DNA of 64,000 nt from Hydrogenophaga sp. PBL-H3 (GTDB taxonomy: Bacteria; Pseudomonadota; Gammaproteobacteria; Burkholderiales; Burkholderiaceae_C): positions 2,108,001 to 2,172,000 of the forward strand of contig NZ_CP044972.1 in the NCBI RefSeq assembly GCF_010104355.1. Reading direction: 5' to 3'. The translations under genes and the position numbers were made by a program. How positions within the stretch are numbered: the first letter of the stretch is position 1; each line of letters opens with the position of its first letter. Below, in pieces: positions 52,975-63,432 of the stretch. Below the pieces are notes generated by a model. That model worked only from the letters and a program-made list of their open reading frames with translations, was not told the origin of the DNA and searched no databases.

Positions 52975-54288
52975 ATGTTCAACTTGAACGATCCGCGCTG
53001 GGGCCGGGGTGATGATGCATCCCGCAACGAGGGATCGAAAGACGGGCAGGAGCCTGAGCGCAATGACGACAACCGTTCGCCGCAGCGTCCTCAGCGGGGT
53101 CAGGGACCCAACCAGGGGCCTCCGGATCTCGACGAGCTGTGGCGCGACTTCAACCGCAAGCTTGGTGGTCTGTTGGGCAAAAAGGGTGGTGGTCAGGGCG
53201 GCGGAAACGGATCCGGGGGCGGTGGCATGCCCAACTTCAACCCCAGCCCCATGACCACGGGCATCGGTGCAGGCCTGATCGTCGGCGTGGCAGCGCTGAT
53301 CTGGCTGGGCACGGGCTTCTTCATCGTGCAGGAAGGTCAGCAAGCCGTCATCACGCAGTTCGGCAAATACAACAGCACCGTGGGTGCCGGTTTCAACTGG
53401 CGCCTTCCGTACCCGGTCCAACGCCACGAGACGGTGTTCGTGACCCAGATTCGCTCGGTCGACGTGGGCCGTGACAACCTCGTGCCGGCCACTGGCCTGC
53501 GTGAATCAGCCATGTTGACGGAAGACGAGAACATCGTTGAGATCAAGTTCGCTGTTCAGTACCGGCTCAACGACGCGCGGGCTTTCCTGTTCGAGAGCCG
53601 CGACCCGGACGCCTCGGTGGTCAAGGCTGCGGAAACGGCTGTGCGTGAGGTTGTCGGCAAGATGAAGATGGACGCCGCGCTGGCCGAGGAGCGCGATCAA
53701 ATTGCGCCGCGTGTTCGCGCACTGATGCAGACCATCCTGGACCGCTACAAGGTGGGCATCGAGGTTGTCGGCATCAACCTGCAACAGGGTGGTGTGCGCC
53801 CGCCCGAGCAGGTTCAGGCGTCCTTTGATGATGTGCTGAAGGCTGGCCAGGAACGTGAGCGCGCCAAAAACGAAGCCGAGGCTTACGCCAACGACGTGGT
53901 GCCCCGCGCTCGCGGTGCTGCATCGCGCCTGACCGAAGAAGCTGAAGGCTACCGTGCACGTATCGTCGCCCAGGCTGACGGTGATTCGCAGCGCTTTCGT
54001 TCGGTGCTGACCGAGTACCAGAAGGCTCCGCAGGTCACCCGAGAGCGCATGTACACCGATGCCATGCAGGAGATCTACAGCAACGTCACCAAAGTGCTCG
54101 TGGACTCCAAAGCGGGCAACAACCTGTTGTACCTGCCGCTGGACAAGATCATGCAGATGACGGCCCAGTCGCCAGCGGCTGCACCCGCCGCACCTGCTGT
54201 GCCGCCACCCGCCACGGGCACCGCTTCGACACCGGCCAGCCGCAACATCGACAATGCGGCCCGCTCGCGCGACCGCGAAGGCCGTTGA
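52975..54288 (+). CDS. hflK: FtsH protease modulator HflK
   Basis: HflK forms with HflC a membrane cage that controls FtsH. The 437-residue form has a Gly/Pro/Gln-rich N-terminal tail (about 1-95), a membrane helix (about 96-117), a band-7/SPFH domain (about 118-330) and an Ala/Pro C-terminal tail. The start is uncertain. ATG 52975 gives the common MFNLNDPRWGRGD N-terminus, but GTG 52957, ATG 52888 or ATG 52852 are in frame. Confidence 0.93.
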   Translation: MFNLNDPRWGRGDDASRNEGSKDGQEPERNDDNRSPQRPQRGQGPNQGPPDLDELWRDFNRKLGGLLGKKGGGQGGGNGSGGGGMPNFNPSPMTTGIGAGLIVGVAALIWLGTGFFIVQEGQQAVITQFGKYNSTVGAGFNWRLPYPVQRHETVFVTQIRSVDVGRDNLVPATGLRESAMLTEDENIVEIKFAVQYRLNDARAFLFESRDPDASVVKAAETAVREVVGKMKMDAALAEERDQIAPRVRALMQTILDRYKVGIEVVGINLQQGGVRPPEQVQASFDDVLKAGQERERAKNEAEAYANDVVPRARGAASRLTEEAEGYRARIVAQADGDSQRFRSVLTEYQKAPQVTRERMYTDAMQEIYSNVTKVLVDSKAGNNLLYLPLDKIMQMTAQSPAAAPAAPAVPPPATGTASTPASRNIDNAARSRDREGR

Positions 54289-54319
54289 ACGCAGCACACG
54301 AGACCAAAGAGCAACGCAC

Positions 54320-55213
54320 ATGAACAAATTGGGTTTCATCCTCACCAGCCTCGTCGTGGCGCTGGCCATCGCCAGTTCCATGCTGTTCGTGGTTGACCAG
54401 CGCCAGTTCGGCGTGGTCTTCCAGTTGGGCCAGATCAAGCAGGTCGTGACCGAGCCAGGTCTGAACTTCAAATTGCCCCCGCCGTTTCAAAACGTCTCCT
54501 ACATCGACAAGCGCCTGCTGACGCTGGAGAGTACCGACACCGAGCCGACGCTCACCGCCGAAAAGCAGCGCGTGGTGATCGACTGGTACGTTCGCTGGCG
54601 CATTGCCGAGCCACAGGAATACATCCGCAACGTCGGTATCACCGAGCGCGCGGGTGCCTTGCAGCTCAACCGTGTGGTGCGCAACTCGTTCCAGCAGGAG
54701 GTGAACAAGCGCACTGTCAATGAGTTGCTGTCGACACGACGCGAGCAGTTGATGGCCGATGTGAAGCGCGAAGTGCTCGCGGCCGTGCGCAGCGCTGACA
54801 AGCCTTGGGGCATGGATGTGGTGGATGTGCGCATCACCCGCGTTGACTACGCGGAGAGCATCACGGCGTCGGTCTACCAGCGCATGGAAGCCGAGCGCAA
54901 ACGGGTAGCCAACGAACTGCGATCGACCGGCTTTGCTGAAGGTGAAAAGATCCGCGCCGATGCCGACCGCCAGCGGGAAGTGATCGTCTCCGAAGCCTAC
55001 CGCGATGCCCAGTTGATCAAAGGCGAGGGCGACGCGAAGGCAGCCGCTTCGTTCTCCGACGCATTCGGCCGCGACCCGGCATTTGCCCAGTTCTACCGCA
55101 GCCTGGAGGCGTACAAGGCGAGCTTCGCCAGCAAGTCCGACGTGGTGGTGGTCGATCCGTCTTCCGACTTCTTCAAGTCATTGCGCAGCAGCAACGTGGC
55201 GCCCAACCGGTGA
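54320..55213 (+). CDS. hflC: FtsH protease modulator HflC
   Basis: Partner of HflK in the periplasm-facing SPFH cage around FtsH. The 297-residue protein has a membrane helix (about 7-25) and a band-7 domain, with VVFQLGQIKQVVTEPGLNFKLPPPFQ, then TDTEPTLTAEKQRVVIDWYVRWRI (spread over 70-95) and IRADADRQREVIVSEAYRDA. It lies 31 bases after hflK, and translation likely proceeds from one mRNA. Confidence 0.96.
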   Translation: MNKLGFILTSLVVALAIASSMLFVVDQRQFGVVFQLGQIKQVVTEPGLNFKLPPPFQNVSYIDKRLLTLESTDTEPTLTAEKQRVVIDWYVRWRIAEPQEYIRNVGITERAGALQLNRVVRNSFQQEVNKRTVNELLSTRREQLMADVKREVLAAVRSADKPWGMDVVDVRITRVDYAESITASVYQRMEAERKRVANELRSTGFAEGEKIRADADRQREVIVSEAYRDAQLIKGEGDAKAAASFSDAFGRDPAFAQFYRSLEAYKASFASKSDVVVVDPSSDFFKSLRSSNVAPNR

Positions 55214-55269
55214 TCCACGCTGCGCCTGAGCTCACCACTGGGCAGCGCTGAACGCGCGGCCAAATTGGC

Positions 55270-55452
55270 GTGGACCTGATCTGGGCCGCACTGGCTCTCG
55301 TGCTCGTGTTCGAGGGCATCTTGCCTTTGGTGGCGCCACGTCTGTGGCGGCGGGTTTTCTCTGAAATGCTGGGCCTGCGCGATGGGCAGCTTCGCTTCTT
55401 TGGTGTGATCTGCGTGGCCAGCGGCGCTCTGATGGTCTGGCTGCTCAGCTGA
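55270..55452 (+). CDS. DUF2065/YjeT-like small membrane protein
   Basis: A 60-residue protein with two likely membrane helices (about 3-22 and 43-59). LVFEGILPLVAPRLWRR and the following LRFFGVICVASG match DUF2065 proteins, found next to hflC in many proteobacteria (yjeT in E. coli). The start is GTG 55270. No function is known; the context suggests a link to HflKC or FtsH. Confidence 0.85.
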   Translation: MDLIWAALALVLVFEGILPLVAPRLWRRVFSEMLGLRDGQLRFFGVICVASGALMVWLLS

Positions 55453-55534
55453 ATTCCCCCGGTGGCCAGGTGCTTGTCGTGCCCGTGTCCACCTGCTGAT
55501 GCGACAAGCCCGCGGATACCCTGCCGCACCCCGG

Positions 55535-55540
55535 TAAAAT
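55535..55540 (+). promoter_or_regulatory. Candidate -10 element for hisZ-purA
   Basis: TAAAAT lies 23 bases before the hisZ ATG, in a 111-base gap after the DUF2065 gene. No clear -35 is present, so support is limited. Confidence 0.35.
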
Positions 55541-55563
55541 CACGCTTTTAACAGCTCCTGAAA

Positions 55564-58148
<2,585 letters not shown>

Positions 58149-58216
58149 GCGGCCCATGCATGGCCCGCGTGGCCGTGCATCGTGCAAAATCCCGATCGAT
58201 ACCCCCAGGAGTCCGC

Positions 58217-58741
58217 ATGCTCACCGAAGACGGCAAACACCTCTACGTTTCGTACGACGAGTACCACAACCTGATCGAGAAGCTCGCACTCAAGGTCCAC
58301 CAGTCGGGCTGGGAGTTCGACACCATCCTGTGCCTGGCCCGAGGTGGCATGCGCCCGGGCGACATCCTCTCGCGCATCTTCGACAAGCCGTTGGCCATCA
58401 TGTCCACCAGCTCCTACCGTGCCGCCGCCGGCACCCAGCAGGGCAACCTGGACATCGCGCGCTACATCACCACGCCCAAGGGCGAAATTGCCGGCAAGGT
58501 GCTGCTGGTCGACGACCTGGCCGATTCTGGCCACACGCTCAAGGCCGTGATCGACATGCTGAAGAACAACTACAAGCCGATCACCGAGATGCGCAGTGCC
58601 GTGATCTGGACCAAGCAGCTCTCGACGTTCACGCCCGACTACTCGGTGGAGTTCCTTCCCACGAACCCCTGGATCCATCAACCGTTCGAAGGCTACGACA
58701 GCATGCGCCCAGCGCAGCTCCTTGAAAAATGGAAACTCTGA
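58217..58741 (+). CDS. Phosphoribosyltransferase family protein
   Basis: A 174-residue type I PRTase. The PRPP loop is VLLVDDLADSGHTLKAV and an upstream CLARGGMRPGDILS is the pyrophosphate loop. It resembles guanine/xanthine-type PRTases in size, though substrate specificity cannot be read. The ATG has AGGAG five bases upstream. It follows purA by 68 bases, so a purine salvage role is likely. The next gene starts five bases later. Confidence 0.88.
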   Translation: MLTEDGKHLYVSYDEYHNLIEKLALKVHQSGWEFDTILCLARGGMRPGDILSRIFDKPLAIMSTSSYRAAAGTQQGNLDIARYITTPKGEIAGKVLLVDDLADSGHTLKAVIDMLKNNYKPITEMRSAVIWTKQLSTFTPDYSVEFLPTNPWIHQPFEGYDSMRPAQLLEKWKL

Positions 58742-58746
58742 TCTGA

Positions 58747-59937
58747 ATGGCTGATCTTTCCACTCGGCTGATCCACCACCCCTACAAGCCCCCCGAGGGC
58801 TTTGAAGCCGTGGCGCCGGGCGTGCACAAGGCCTCCACCGTCCTGTTCCCCGACGTCCAGGCCCTGCGCACCAAAGACTGGAAAGACAAGAGCGGCTACA
58901 CCTACGGCCTGCACGGCACGCCTACCACCTTTACGCTGGAAGAGCGCCTGGCCACAATCGAGGGTGGCGAGCACTGCATGCTGGCACCCAGCGGTCTGGC
59001 CGCCATGACGCTGGTGGACATGGCCTTGCTGCGCAGCGGCGACGAGCTGCTGATTCCCGACAACGCCTACGGTCCGGGCAAGGTGTTCGCCGAGGTCGAG
59101 CTGGCGGCCTGGGGCATCACGCACCGCTATTACGACGCCATGGATCCGGACGACCTGGCGCGCCAGATCGCCCCGGCCACGCGACTGGTCTGGCTGGAGG
59201 CGGCCGGATCCATCACCCTCGAATACCCGAACATCCCGGCACTGGTGGAGCGCGTGCGCGATGCCAACGCCACGCGCGCGGGCCAGCGACCCATCGTCAC
59301 CGCGCTGGACAACACCTGGGGCGCCGGCATTGCATTCCAGCCTTTCGAGCAAGGCGTGGACGTGTCGGTGCAGGCCCTCACCAAGTACCCCAGCGGCGGG
59401 GCCGACGTGCTCATGGGCTCGGTGATCACACGCGACCTCGCCTTGCACCGACAGATCCTGCTGACCCGCATGCGCCTGGGCCTGGGCGTTGGCGCGAACG
59501 ACGCCGAACTCGTTTTGCGCGGCCTGCCCAGCATGGACCTGCGCTACCGTGCGCAGGACGCCAGCACGCGCGAACTCGCCACCTGGATGCAGGCGCAACC
59601 AGGCGTGGTGAGGGTGTTGCATCCGGCGCTGCCGGGCTCGCCCGGACATGCCACCTGGCTGCGCGACGCGACGGCCGCGGCCTGTCTGTTCAGCGCCGAG
59701 TTCGACCCTTCGATTCCGCAGGCGCGCATTGATGCGTTCTGTGACAGCCTGAAATTGTTCCGCCTGGGCTGGAGCTGGGCCGGGCCGATCAGCCTGTGCG
59801 CGCCCTACAACCTGGCTTCAATCCGCACCCGGGGCTGGCAAGACGCCGGTGGTCTGGTACGCTTTGCTGTCGGTCTGGAATCTGTGCGCGATCTGCGTGC
59901 AGACCTTGCACAGGCCTTGGCGGCCTTGCAAGCCTGA
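58747..59937 (+). CDS. Cys/Met metabolism PLP enzyme, cystathionine beta-lyase-like
   Basis: A 396-residue PLP enzyme of the Cys/Met metabolism family, closest to MetC-type cystathionine beta-lyases. Lys213 in VQALTKYPSGGADV is the likely Schiff-base lysine. GYTYGLHGTPTTFTLEERL and the late WSWAGPISLC are typical. It would convert cystathionine to homocysteine, pyruvate and ammonia. metC is a reasonable name, but C-S lyases for other substrates look alike. It starts five bases after the PRTase. Confidence 0.85.
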   Translation: MADLSTRLIHHPYKPPEGFEAVAPGVHKASTVLFPDVQALRTKDWKDKSGYTYGLHGTPTTFTLEERLATIEGGEHCMLAPSGLAAMTLVDMALLRSGDELLIPDNAYGPGKVFAEVELAAWGITHRYYDAMDPDDLARQIAPATRLVWLEAAGSITLEYPNIPALVERVRDANATRAGQRPIVTALDNTWGAGIAFQPFEQGVDVSVQALTKYPSGGADVLMGSVITRDLALHRQILLTRMRLGLGVGANDAELVLRGLPSMDLRYRAQDASTRELATWMQAQPGVVRVLHPALPGSPGHATWLRDATAAACLFSAEFDPSIPQARIDAFCDSLKLFRLGWSWAGPISLCAPYNLASIRTRGWQDAGGLVRFAVGLESVRDLRADLAQALAALQA

Positions 59938-59969
59938 CCCTTTTGTTTCAACAGACCTGAAAGACTGAT

Positions 59970-60158
59970 TTGGCTACTCCCAACTACGGATACGAAAAGC
60001 GCCAGCGCGAGCTTGCCAAGAAGAAAAAGAAAGAGGAAAAGCTCAAGGCCAAGGCGGAAGGTCGCCGCCACGACGACACCGATGCGCCCGAAGAGCAGCC
60101 GGATTCCGAAGCCCCCGATGCTGCAGCCAGCGGCGACGGCGCAGCGGCCGCGGACTGA
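59970..60158 (+). CDS. Small Lys-rich hypothetical protein
   Basis: A 62-residue protein, start TTG 59970. It opens MATPNYGYEKRQRELAKKKK, so the first half is strongly basic (KKKKKEEKLKAKAEG). The second half is acidic and Ala-rich (EEQPDSEAPDAAASGDG). No domain is recognised. Similar short proteins seem common in Comamonadaceae, and a nucleic-acid or ribosome role is only a guess from charge. Confidence 0.65.
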   Translation: MATPNYGYEKRQRELAKKKKKEEKLKAKAEGRRHDDTDAPEEQPDSEAPDAAASGDGAAAAD

Positions 60159-60190
60159 GCTTGGTGTTCCGTCCAGACCTGGGCCGATGC

Positions 60191-61258
60191 TCAGGTCTTG
60201 GCTTCGCTGGCGGTCAACGACAGCGCAGCAGCGTTCAGCGACTCGGCTGAGCGGTCCCGCAGCTCACAGGGCAGGGCCTGAGGGAATTGTTTGAAATTGC
60301 GCCCGATCGACTGGGCGTACATCGGGTCGTAGTGGCGGGTCAACAACTCCAGCACCACGTCCGGCGTCTGCCCATTCTTCACCTTCTCGATCCAGCCCGA
60401 CACCACTTCCTTGCCCCGCAGTTCCGTCAGGGCCTCCAGGCGGGAGCAGAACGAAACCGGGTCTTTCACGAAGAAGTCGTAGTCTTCCAGCAGCAGCGCC
60501 ACGCGCTCCTGATCCGACAGGCGCAGATCGATGCAAGGGCTCGCCCGCATGGCGTCGATCAGCGCGTCGGGCACGCGCAGATTGCCCACCTTCTTGCTCT
60601 CGCTTTCAACGTACACCACTCGTGCCGGGTCGAAGCCGCGCAAGGCCGACCACACCAGGGAATCAAAGCGCTTCTGGCTTGGCTGCGGCTGGCCGGGAAT
60701 GTGGCCCAGCACCGAGCTGCGGTGGCTGGCCAGGGCTTCCAGATCGAGCACCTGCGCGCCTTGCGCGGCCAGCGCCTGCAGCAGGCGGGTCTTGCCGCTG
60801 CCGGTGGGGCCGCAAATGATGCGGTAGCGCAGGCGCTCGGCCAGCGCCGGCAGCGACTCGACCAGCGCCGCGCGCCAGGCCTTGTAGCCGCCTTCGACCA
60901 GGGTGACGTGAAAACCGATGGCGCCCAGGATGGTGGCCAGTGCCCCGCTGCGGTTGCCTCCGCGCCAGCAGTACACCAGCGGCTTCCAGGTGCGCGGCTT
61001 GTCGATCACTTCACGCTCGATGTGGGCCGCGATATTGCGCGCCGACAGGGCTGCTCCGCGCTTCTTGGCCTCGAACGGATTGACCTGCTTGTACAGCGTG
61101 CCGATGGTGATGCGCTCTTCGTTGTTGAGCGTGGGCCAGTTCACCGCACCGGGCACATGGTCCAGCGCGTGCTCGTCCTCCGTGCGGGCGTCGATGATGA
61201 GGTCGAACTCGGCCAGGCGGCTCAGCGCTTCTGCAGCATTCAGGGTGTGTACGGGCAT
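60191..61258 (-). CDS. mnmH: tRNA 2-selenouridine synthase MnmH
   Basis: MnmH (SelU, YbbB) geranylates and then selenates 2-thiouridine at tRNA position 34. The 355-residue protein has a rhodanese domain (about 1-125) with active Cys97 in LVYCWRGGNRSG and a P-loop NTPase domain with IICGPTGSGKTRLLQ. The last part has ESESKKVGNLRVP and DYDFFVKDP. selD is not in the window, so selenium supply must come from elsewhere. tesA follows upstream on the same strand with six bases between them. Confidence 0.94.
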   Translation of the reverse strand: MPVHTLNAAEALSRLAEFDLIIDARTEDEHALDHVPGAVNWPTLNNEERITIGTLYKQVNPFEAKKRGAALSARNIAAHIEREVIDKPRTWKPLVYCWRGGNRSGALATILGAIGFHVTLVEGGYKAWRAALVESLPALAERLRYRIICGPTGSGKTRLLQALAAQGAQVLDLEALASHRSSVLGHIPGQPQPSQKRFDSLVWSALRGFDPARVVYVESESKKVGNLRVPDALIDAMRASPCIDLRLSDQERVALLLEDYDFFVKDPVSFCSRLEALTELRGKEVVSGWIEKVKNGQTPDVVLELLTRHYDPMYAQSIGRNFKQFPQALPCELRDRSAESLNAAALSLTASEAKT

Positions 61259-61264
61259 GTCCGA

Positions 61265-61939
61265 TTATCGACGCGCGATCAACTTGCGCAGTTCGGGCCA
61301 CACGTTGTCACGCATGGTGGCCTGAGCGCTTTCGTTGGGGTGGATGCGGTCGTTCTGGAACAACGCGGTCGGGTTGGTGGTGTCGGCCACACCCTTGAGG
61401 AAAAACGGCACGAGCGCGGCTTTCTCGGTCTTGGCCACGGTGGTGAACACGTCGCGAAACTCCTGCGCGTACTTCGCACCGTAGTTGGGTGGCATCTCCA
61501 TCCCCAGCAGCAGCACCCGGGCACCTGCGTCAACCGAGAGGCGCGCCATGGTGGCAAGGTTGTCACGCGTCATGTTCAGCGGCAGGCCGCGCAGCGCGTC
61601 GTTGCCGCCGAGTTCGATCACCACCCACTTCGGCTGGTGCTGCTTGAGCAGCGCTGCGATGCGCGAACGCCCGCCGGAGGTGGTGTCGCCGCTGATGCTT
61701 GCGTTGACCACGCGCGCCTTCACTTTTTCCTTGGCCATCGTTTCGCCCAACAAGGCCACCCAGCCAGTGCCGCGCTTGAGACCATATTCGGCGCTCAGCG
61801 AGTCGCCCACCACCAGGACCACCGGCGCGTTGCCGTTGGCGGCCTGTGCGGGCGCTTGGGCGAGCGCGCTGCCCAAAGACCCTGCAGCGGCGAGCGCGCA
61901 CACGCTGCAGACCAGCGCGTTAAAGTGACGGCGTTTCAA
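61265..61939 (-). CDS. tesA: Periplasmic SGNH esterase/thioesterase TesA
   Basis: A GDSL/SGNH hydrolase, the TesA type of acyl-CoA thioesterase/lysophospholipase. Block I is VVGDSLSAEYGL with Ser47, block III is ELGGNDALRGL, and block V is DRIHPN with Asp and His. A signal peptide (about 1-28) ends at ALAQA. TTG 61939 is preferred because GAAGGA lies nine bases before it and the result is 224 residues; ATG 61957 would overlap the start codon of the divergent ABC gene. The tesA/ybbA pair is conserved in E. coli. Confidence 0.9.
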   Translation of the reverse strand: MKRRHFNALVCSVCALAAAGSLGSALAQAPAQAANGNAPVVLVVGDSLSAEYGLKRGTGWVALLGETMAKEKVKARVVNASISGDTTSGGRSRIAALLKQHQPKWVVIELGGNDALRGLPLNMTRDNLATMARLSVDAGARVLLLGMEMPPNYGAKYAQEFRDVFTTVAKTEKAALVPFFLKGVADTTNPTALFQNDRIHPNESAQATMRDNVWPELRKLIARR

Positions 61940-61955
61940 CTTGAGAAGTCCTTCC

Positions 61956-62654
61956 ATGTCCGATGTGATGATTGCGGTCCAGCATGTGTTCAAGTCGGTC
62001 ACCGACTCCACCGGGTCGCTGACCATTCTGCGCGATATCGATTTCACCCTGAACAAGGGGGAAACCGCCGCCATCGTCGGGGCATCCGGCTCGGGCAAGA
62101 GCACGCTGCTGTCCATCGTGGCCGGTTTGGACACGCCCTCCAGCGGCACAGTTCACATCGATGGCGTTGATTTGTTTGCGATGAATGAAGACCAGCGCGC
62201 CGCGCTGCGTTCACAAAAGGTTGGTTTCGTGTTCCAGAGCTTCCAGCTGCTGGGCAACCTCACCGCGCTGGAGAACGTGATGCTGCCCCTGGAGCTCGCC
62301 GGGCGGCGCGATGCCCGTGCCACGGCCACCCACATGTTGCAACGCGTGGGCCTGGGCGAGCGCCTGTCGAGCTATCCCAAGGTGCTCTCGGGCGGCGAGC
62401 AACAGCGCGTGGCGCTGGCGCGCGCCTTCGTGGTGCAGCCCGCCGTGTTGCTGGCCGACGAGCCCACCGGCAGCCTGGATTTCGCCACCGGCGGCAAGAT
62501 CATGGAACTCATGTTTGATCTGAACCGCGAGCAGGGCACCACGCTCGTGCTGGTCACGCACGACCGCAGCATCGCCCAGCGCTGCGAGCGGCGCATCACC
62601 ATCGAGGCCGGGCAGGTGGTGCCCGAAGTCAGCGAGTCGGCGGCCATCGCCTGA
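61956..62654 (+). CDS. ybbA: ABC transporter ATP-binding protein, YbbA-like
   Basis: A 232-residue ATPase of the LolD/MacB/FtsE group. Walker A is VGASGSGKST with Lys49, the signature is LSGGEQQRVALARAF, and Walker B is VLLADEPTG. In E. coli ybbA is divergent from tesA and next to permease gene ybbP. Here the next gene is rlmB and no permease is present, so the partner must be elsewhere or lost. A GAGAAG lies seven bases before ATG 61956. Confidence 0.92.
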   Translation: MSDVMIAVQHVFKSVTDSTGSLTILRDIDFTLNKGETAAIVGASGSGKSTLLSIVAGLDTPSSGTVHIDGVDLFAMNEDQRAALRSQKVGFVFQSFQLLGNLTALENVMLPLELAGRRDARATATHMLQRVGLGERLSSYPKVLSGGEQQRVALARAFVVQPAVLLADEPTGSLDFATGGKIMELMFDLNREQGTTLVLVTHDRSIAQRCERRITIEAGQVVPEVSESAAIA

Positions 62655-62664
62655 GCCCTCCCGC

Positions 62665-62686
62665 GCCCGGAGGGGATAATCCGGGC
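62665..62686 (+). promoter_or_regulatory. Hairpin with rlmB SD in its loop
   Basis: GCCCGG (62665-62670) pairs perfectly with CCGGGC (62681-62686), which directly abuts the rlmB ATG at 62687. The ten-base loop AGGGGATAAT exposes the SD-like AGGGG. The hairpin would bring the SD and start codon together or block initiation; which is unknown. Confidence 0.45.
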
Positions 62687-63430
62687 ATGTCTTCTCCCAA
62701 AGTGCTTTTCGGCTTTCACGCCGTGGGCGTGCGCCTGAAAACCGCGCCGCAATCCATCATCGAGATCTACTACGAGCCCACGCGCCGCGACGCGCGCATG
62801 CGGCAGTTTCTCGACAAGGCCCGCGAGGCCAACGCCCGTCTGATCGAGGCAGATGGCCTGCGCATCGCCAAGCTCGCTGGCAGCCACGGCCACCAGGGCG
62901 TGGCCGCCCGCGTGGAAGAGATCAAGCAGGTGCATTCGCTGGACGAATTGCTGGAGCAGCTGGAGGCCACGGGTGTGCCACCTTTGCTGCTGGTGCTCGA
63001 CGGCATCACCGATCCGCACAACCTGGGTGCCTGCTTGCGTGTGGCCGACGGCGCCGGCGCGCACGCCGTGATCGCACCCAAGGACCATGCCGCCGGCATC
63101 AACGCCACCGTGGCCAAGGTGGCCAGCGGCGCGGCCGAGACCATGCCGTATTTCATGGTGACCAATCTGGCGCGCACCCTGGGCGAACTCAAGGAGCGCA
63201 ACATCTGGATCATCGGCACCAGCGATGACGCGCCCAAGACGCTCTACCAGGTGGACCTCAAGGGTCCGGTGGCGCTGGTGCTCGGTGCCGAAGGTGCGGG
63301 CATGCGCCAGCTCACCCGCAAGACCTGCGACGAGCTGGTGAGCATCCCCATGGCCGGTGCTGTGGAGAGCTTGAACGTGTCGGTGGCCAGTGGCGTGTGT
63401 CTGTACGAGGCACTGCGCCAGCGAAGCTGA
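62687..63430 (+). CDS. rlmB: 23S rRNA (guanosine-2'-O)-methyltransferase RlmB
   Basis: RlmB methylates the 2'-O of G2251 in 23S rRNA. The 247-residue protein has a small N-terminal substrate-binding domain (about 1-75) and the SpoU knot: LDGITDPHNLGACLR, VLGAEGAGM and ESLNVSVASGV. The N-terminus KVLFGFHAVGVRL is typical of RlmB. It is the second SpoU enzyme in the window. The sirtuin gene follows two bases after its stop. Confidence 0.95.
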   Translation: MSSPKVLFGFHAVGVRLKTAPQSIIEIYYEPTRRDARMRQFLDKAREANARLIEADGLRIAKLAGSHGHQGVAARVEEIKQVHSLDELLEQLEATGVPPLLLVLDGITDPHNLGACLRVADGAGAHAVIAPKDHAAGINATVAKVASGAAETMPYFMVTNLARTLGELKERNIWIIGTSDDAPKTLYQVDLKGPVALVLGAEGAGMRQLTRKTCDELVSIPMAGAVESLNVSVASGVCLYEALRQRS

Positions 63431-63432
63431 AC

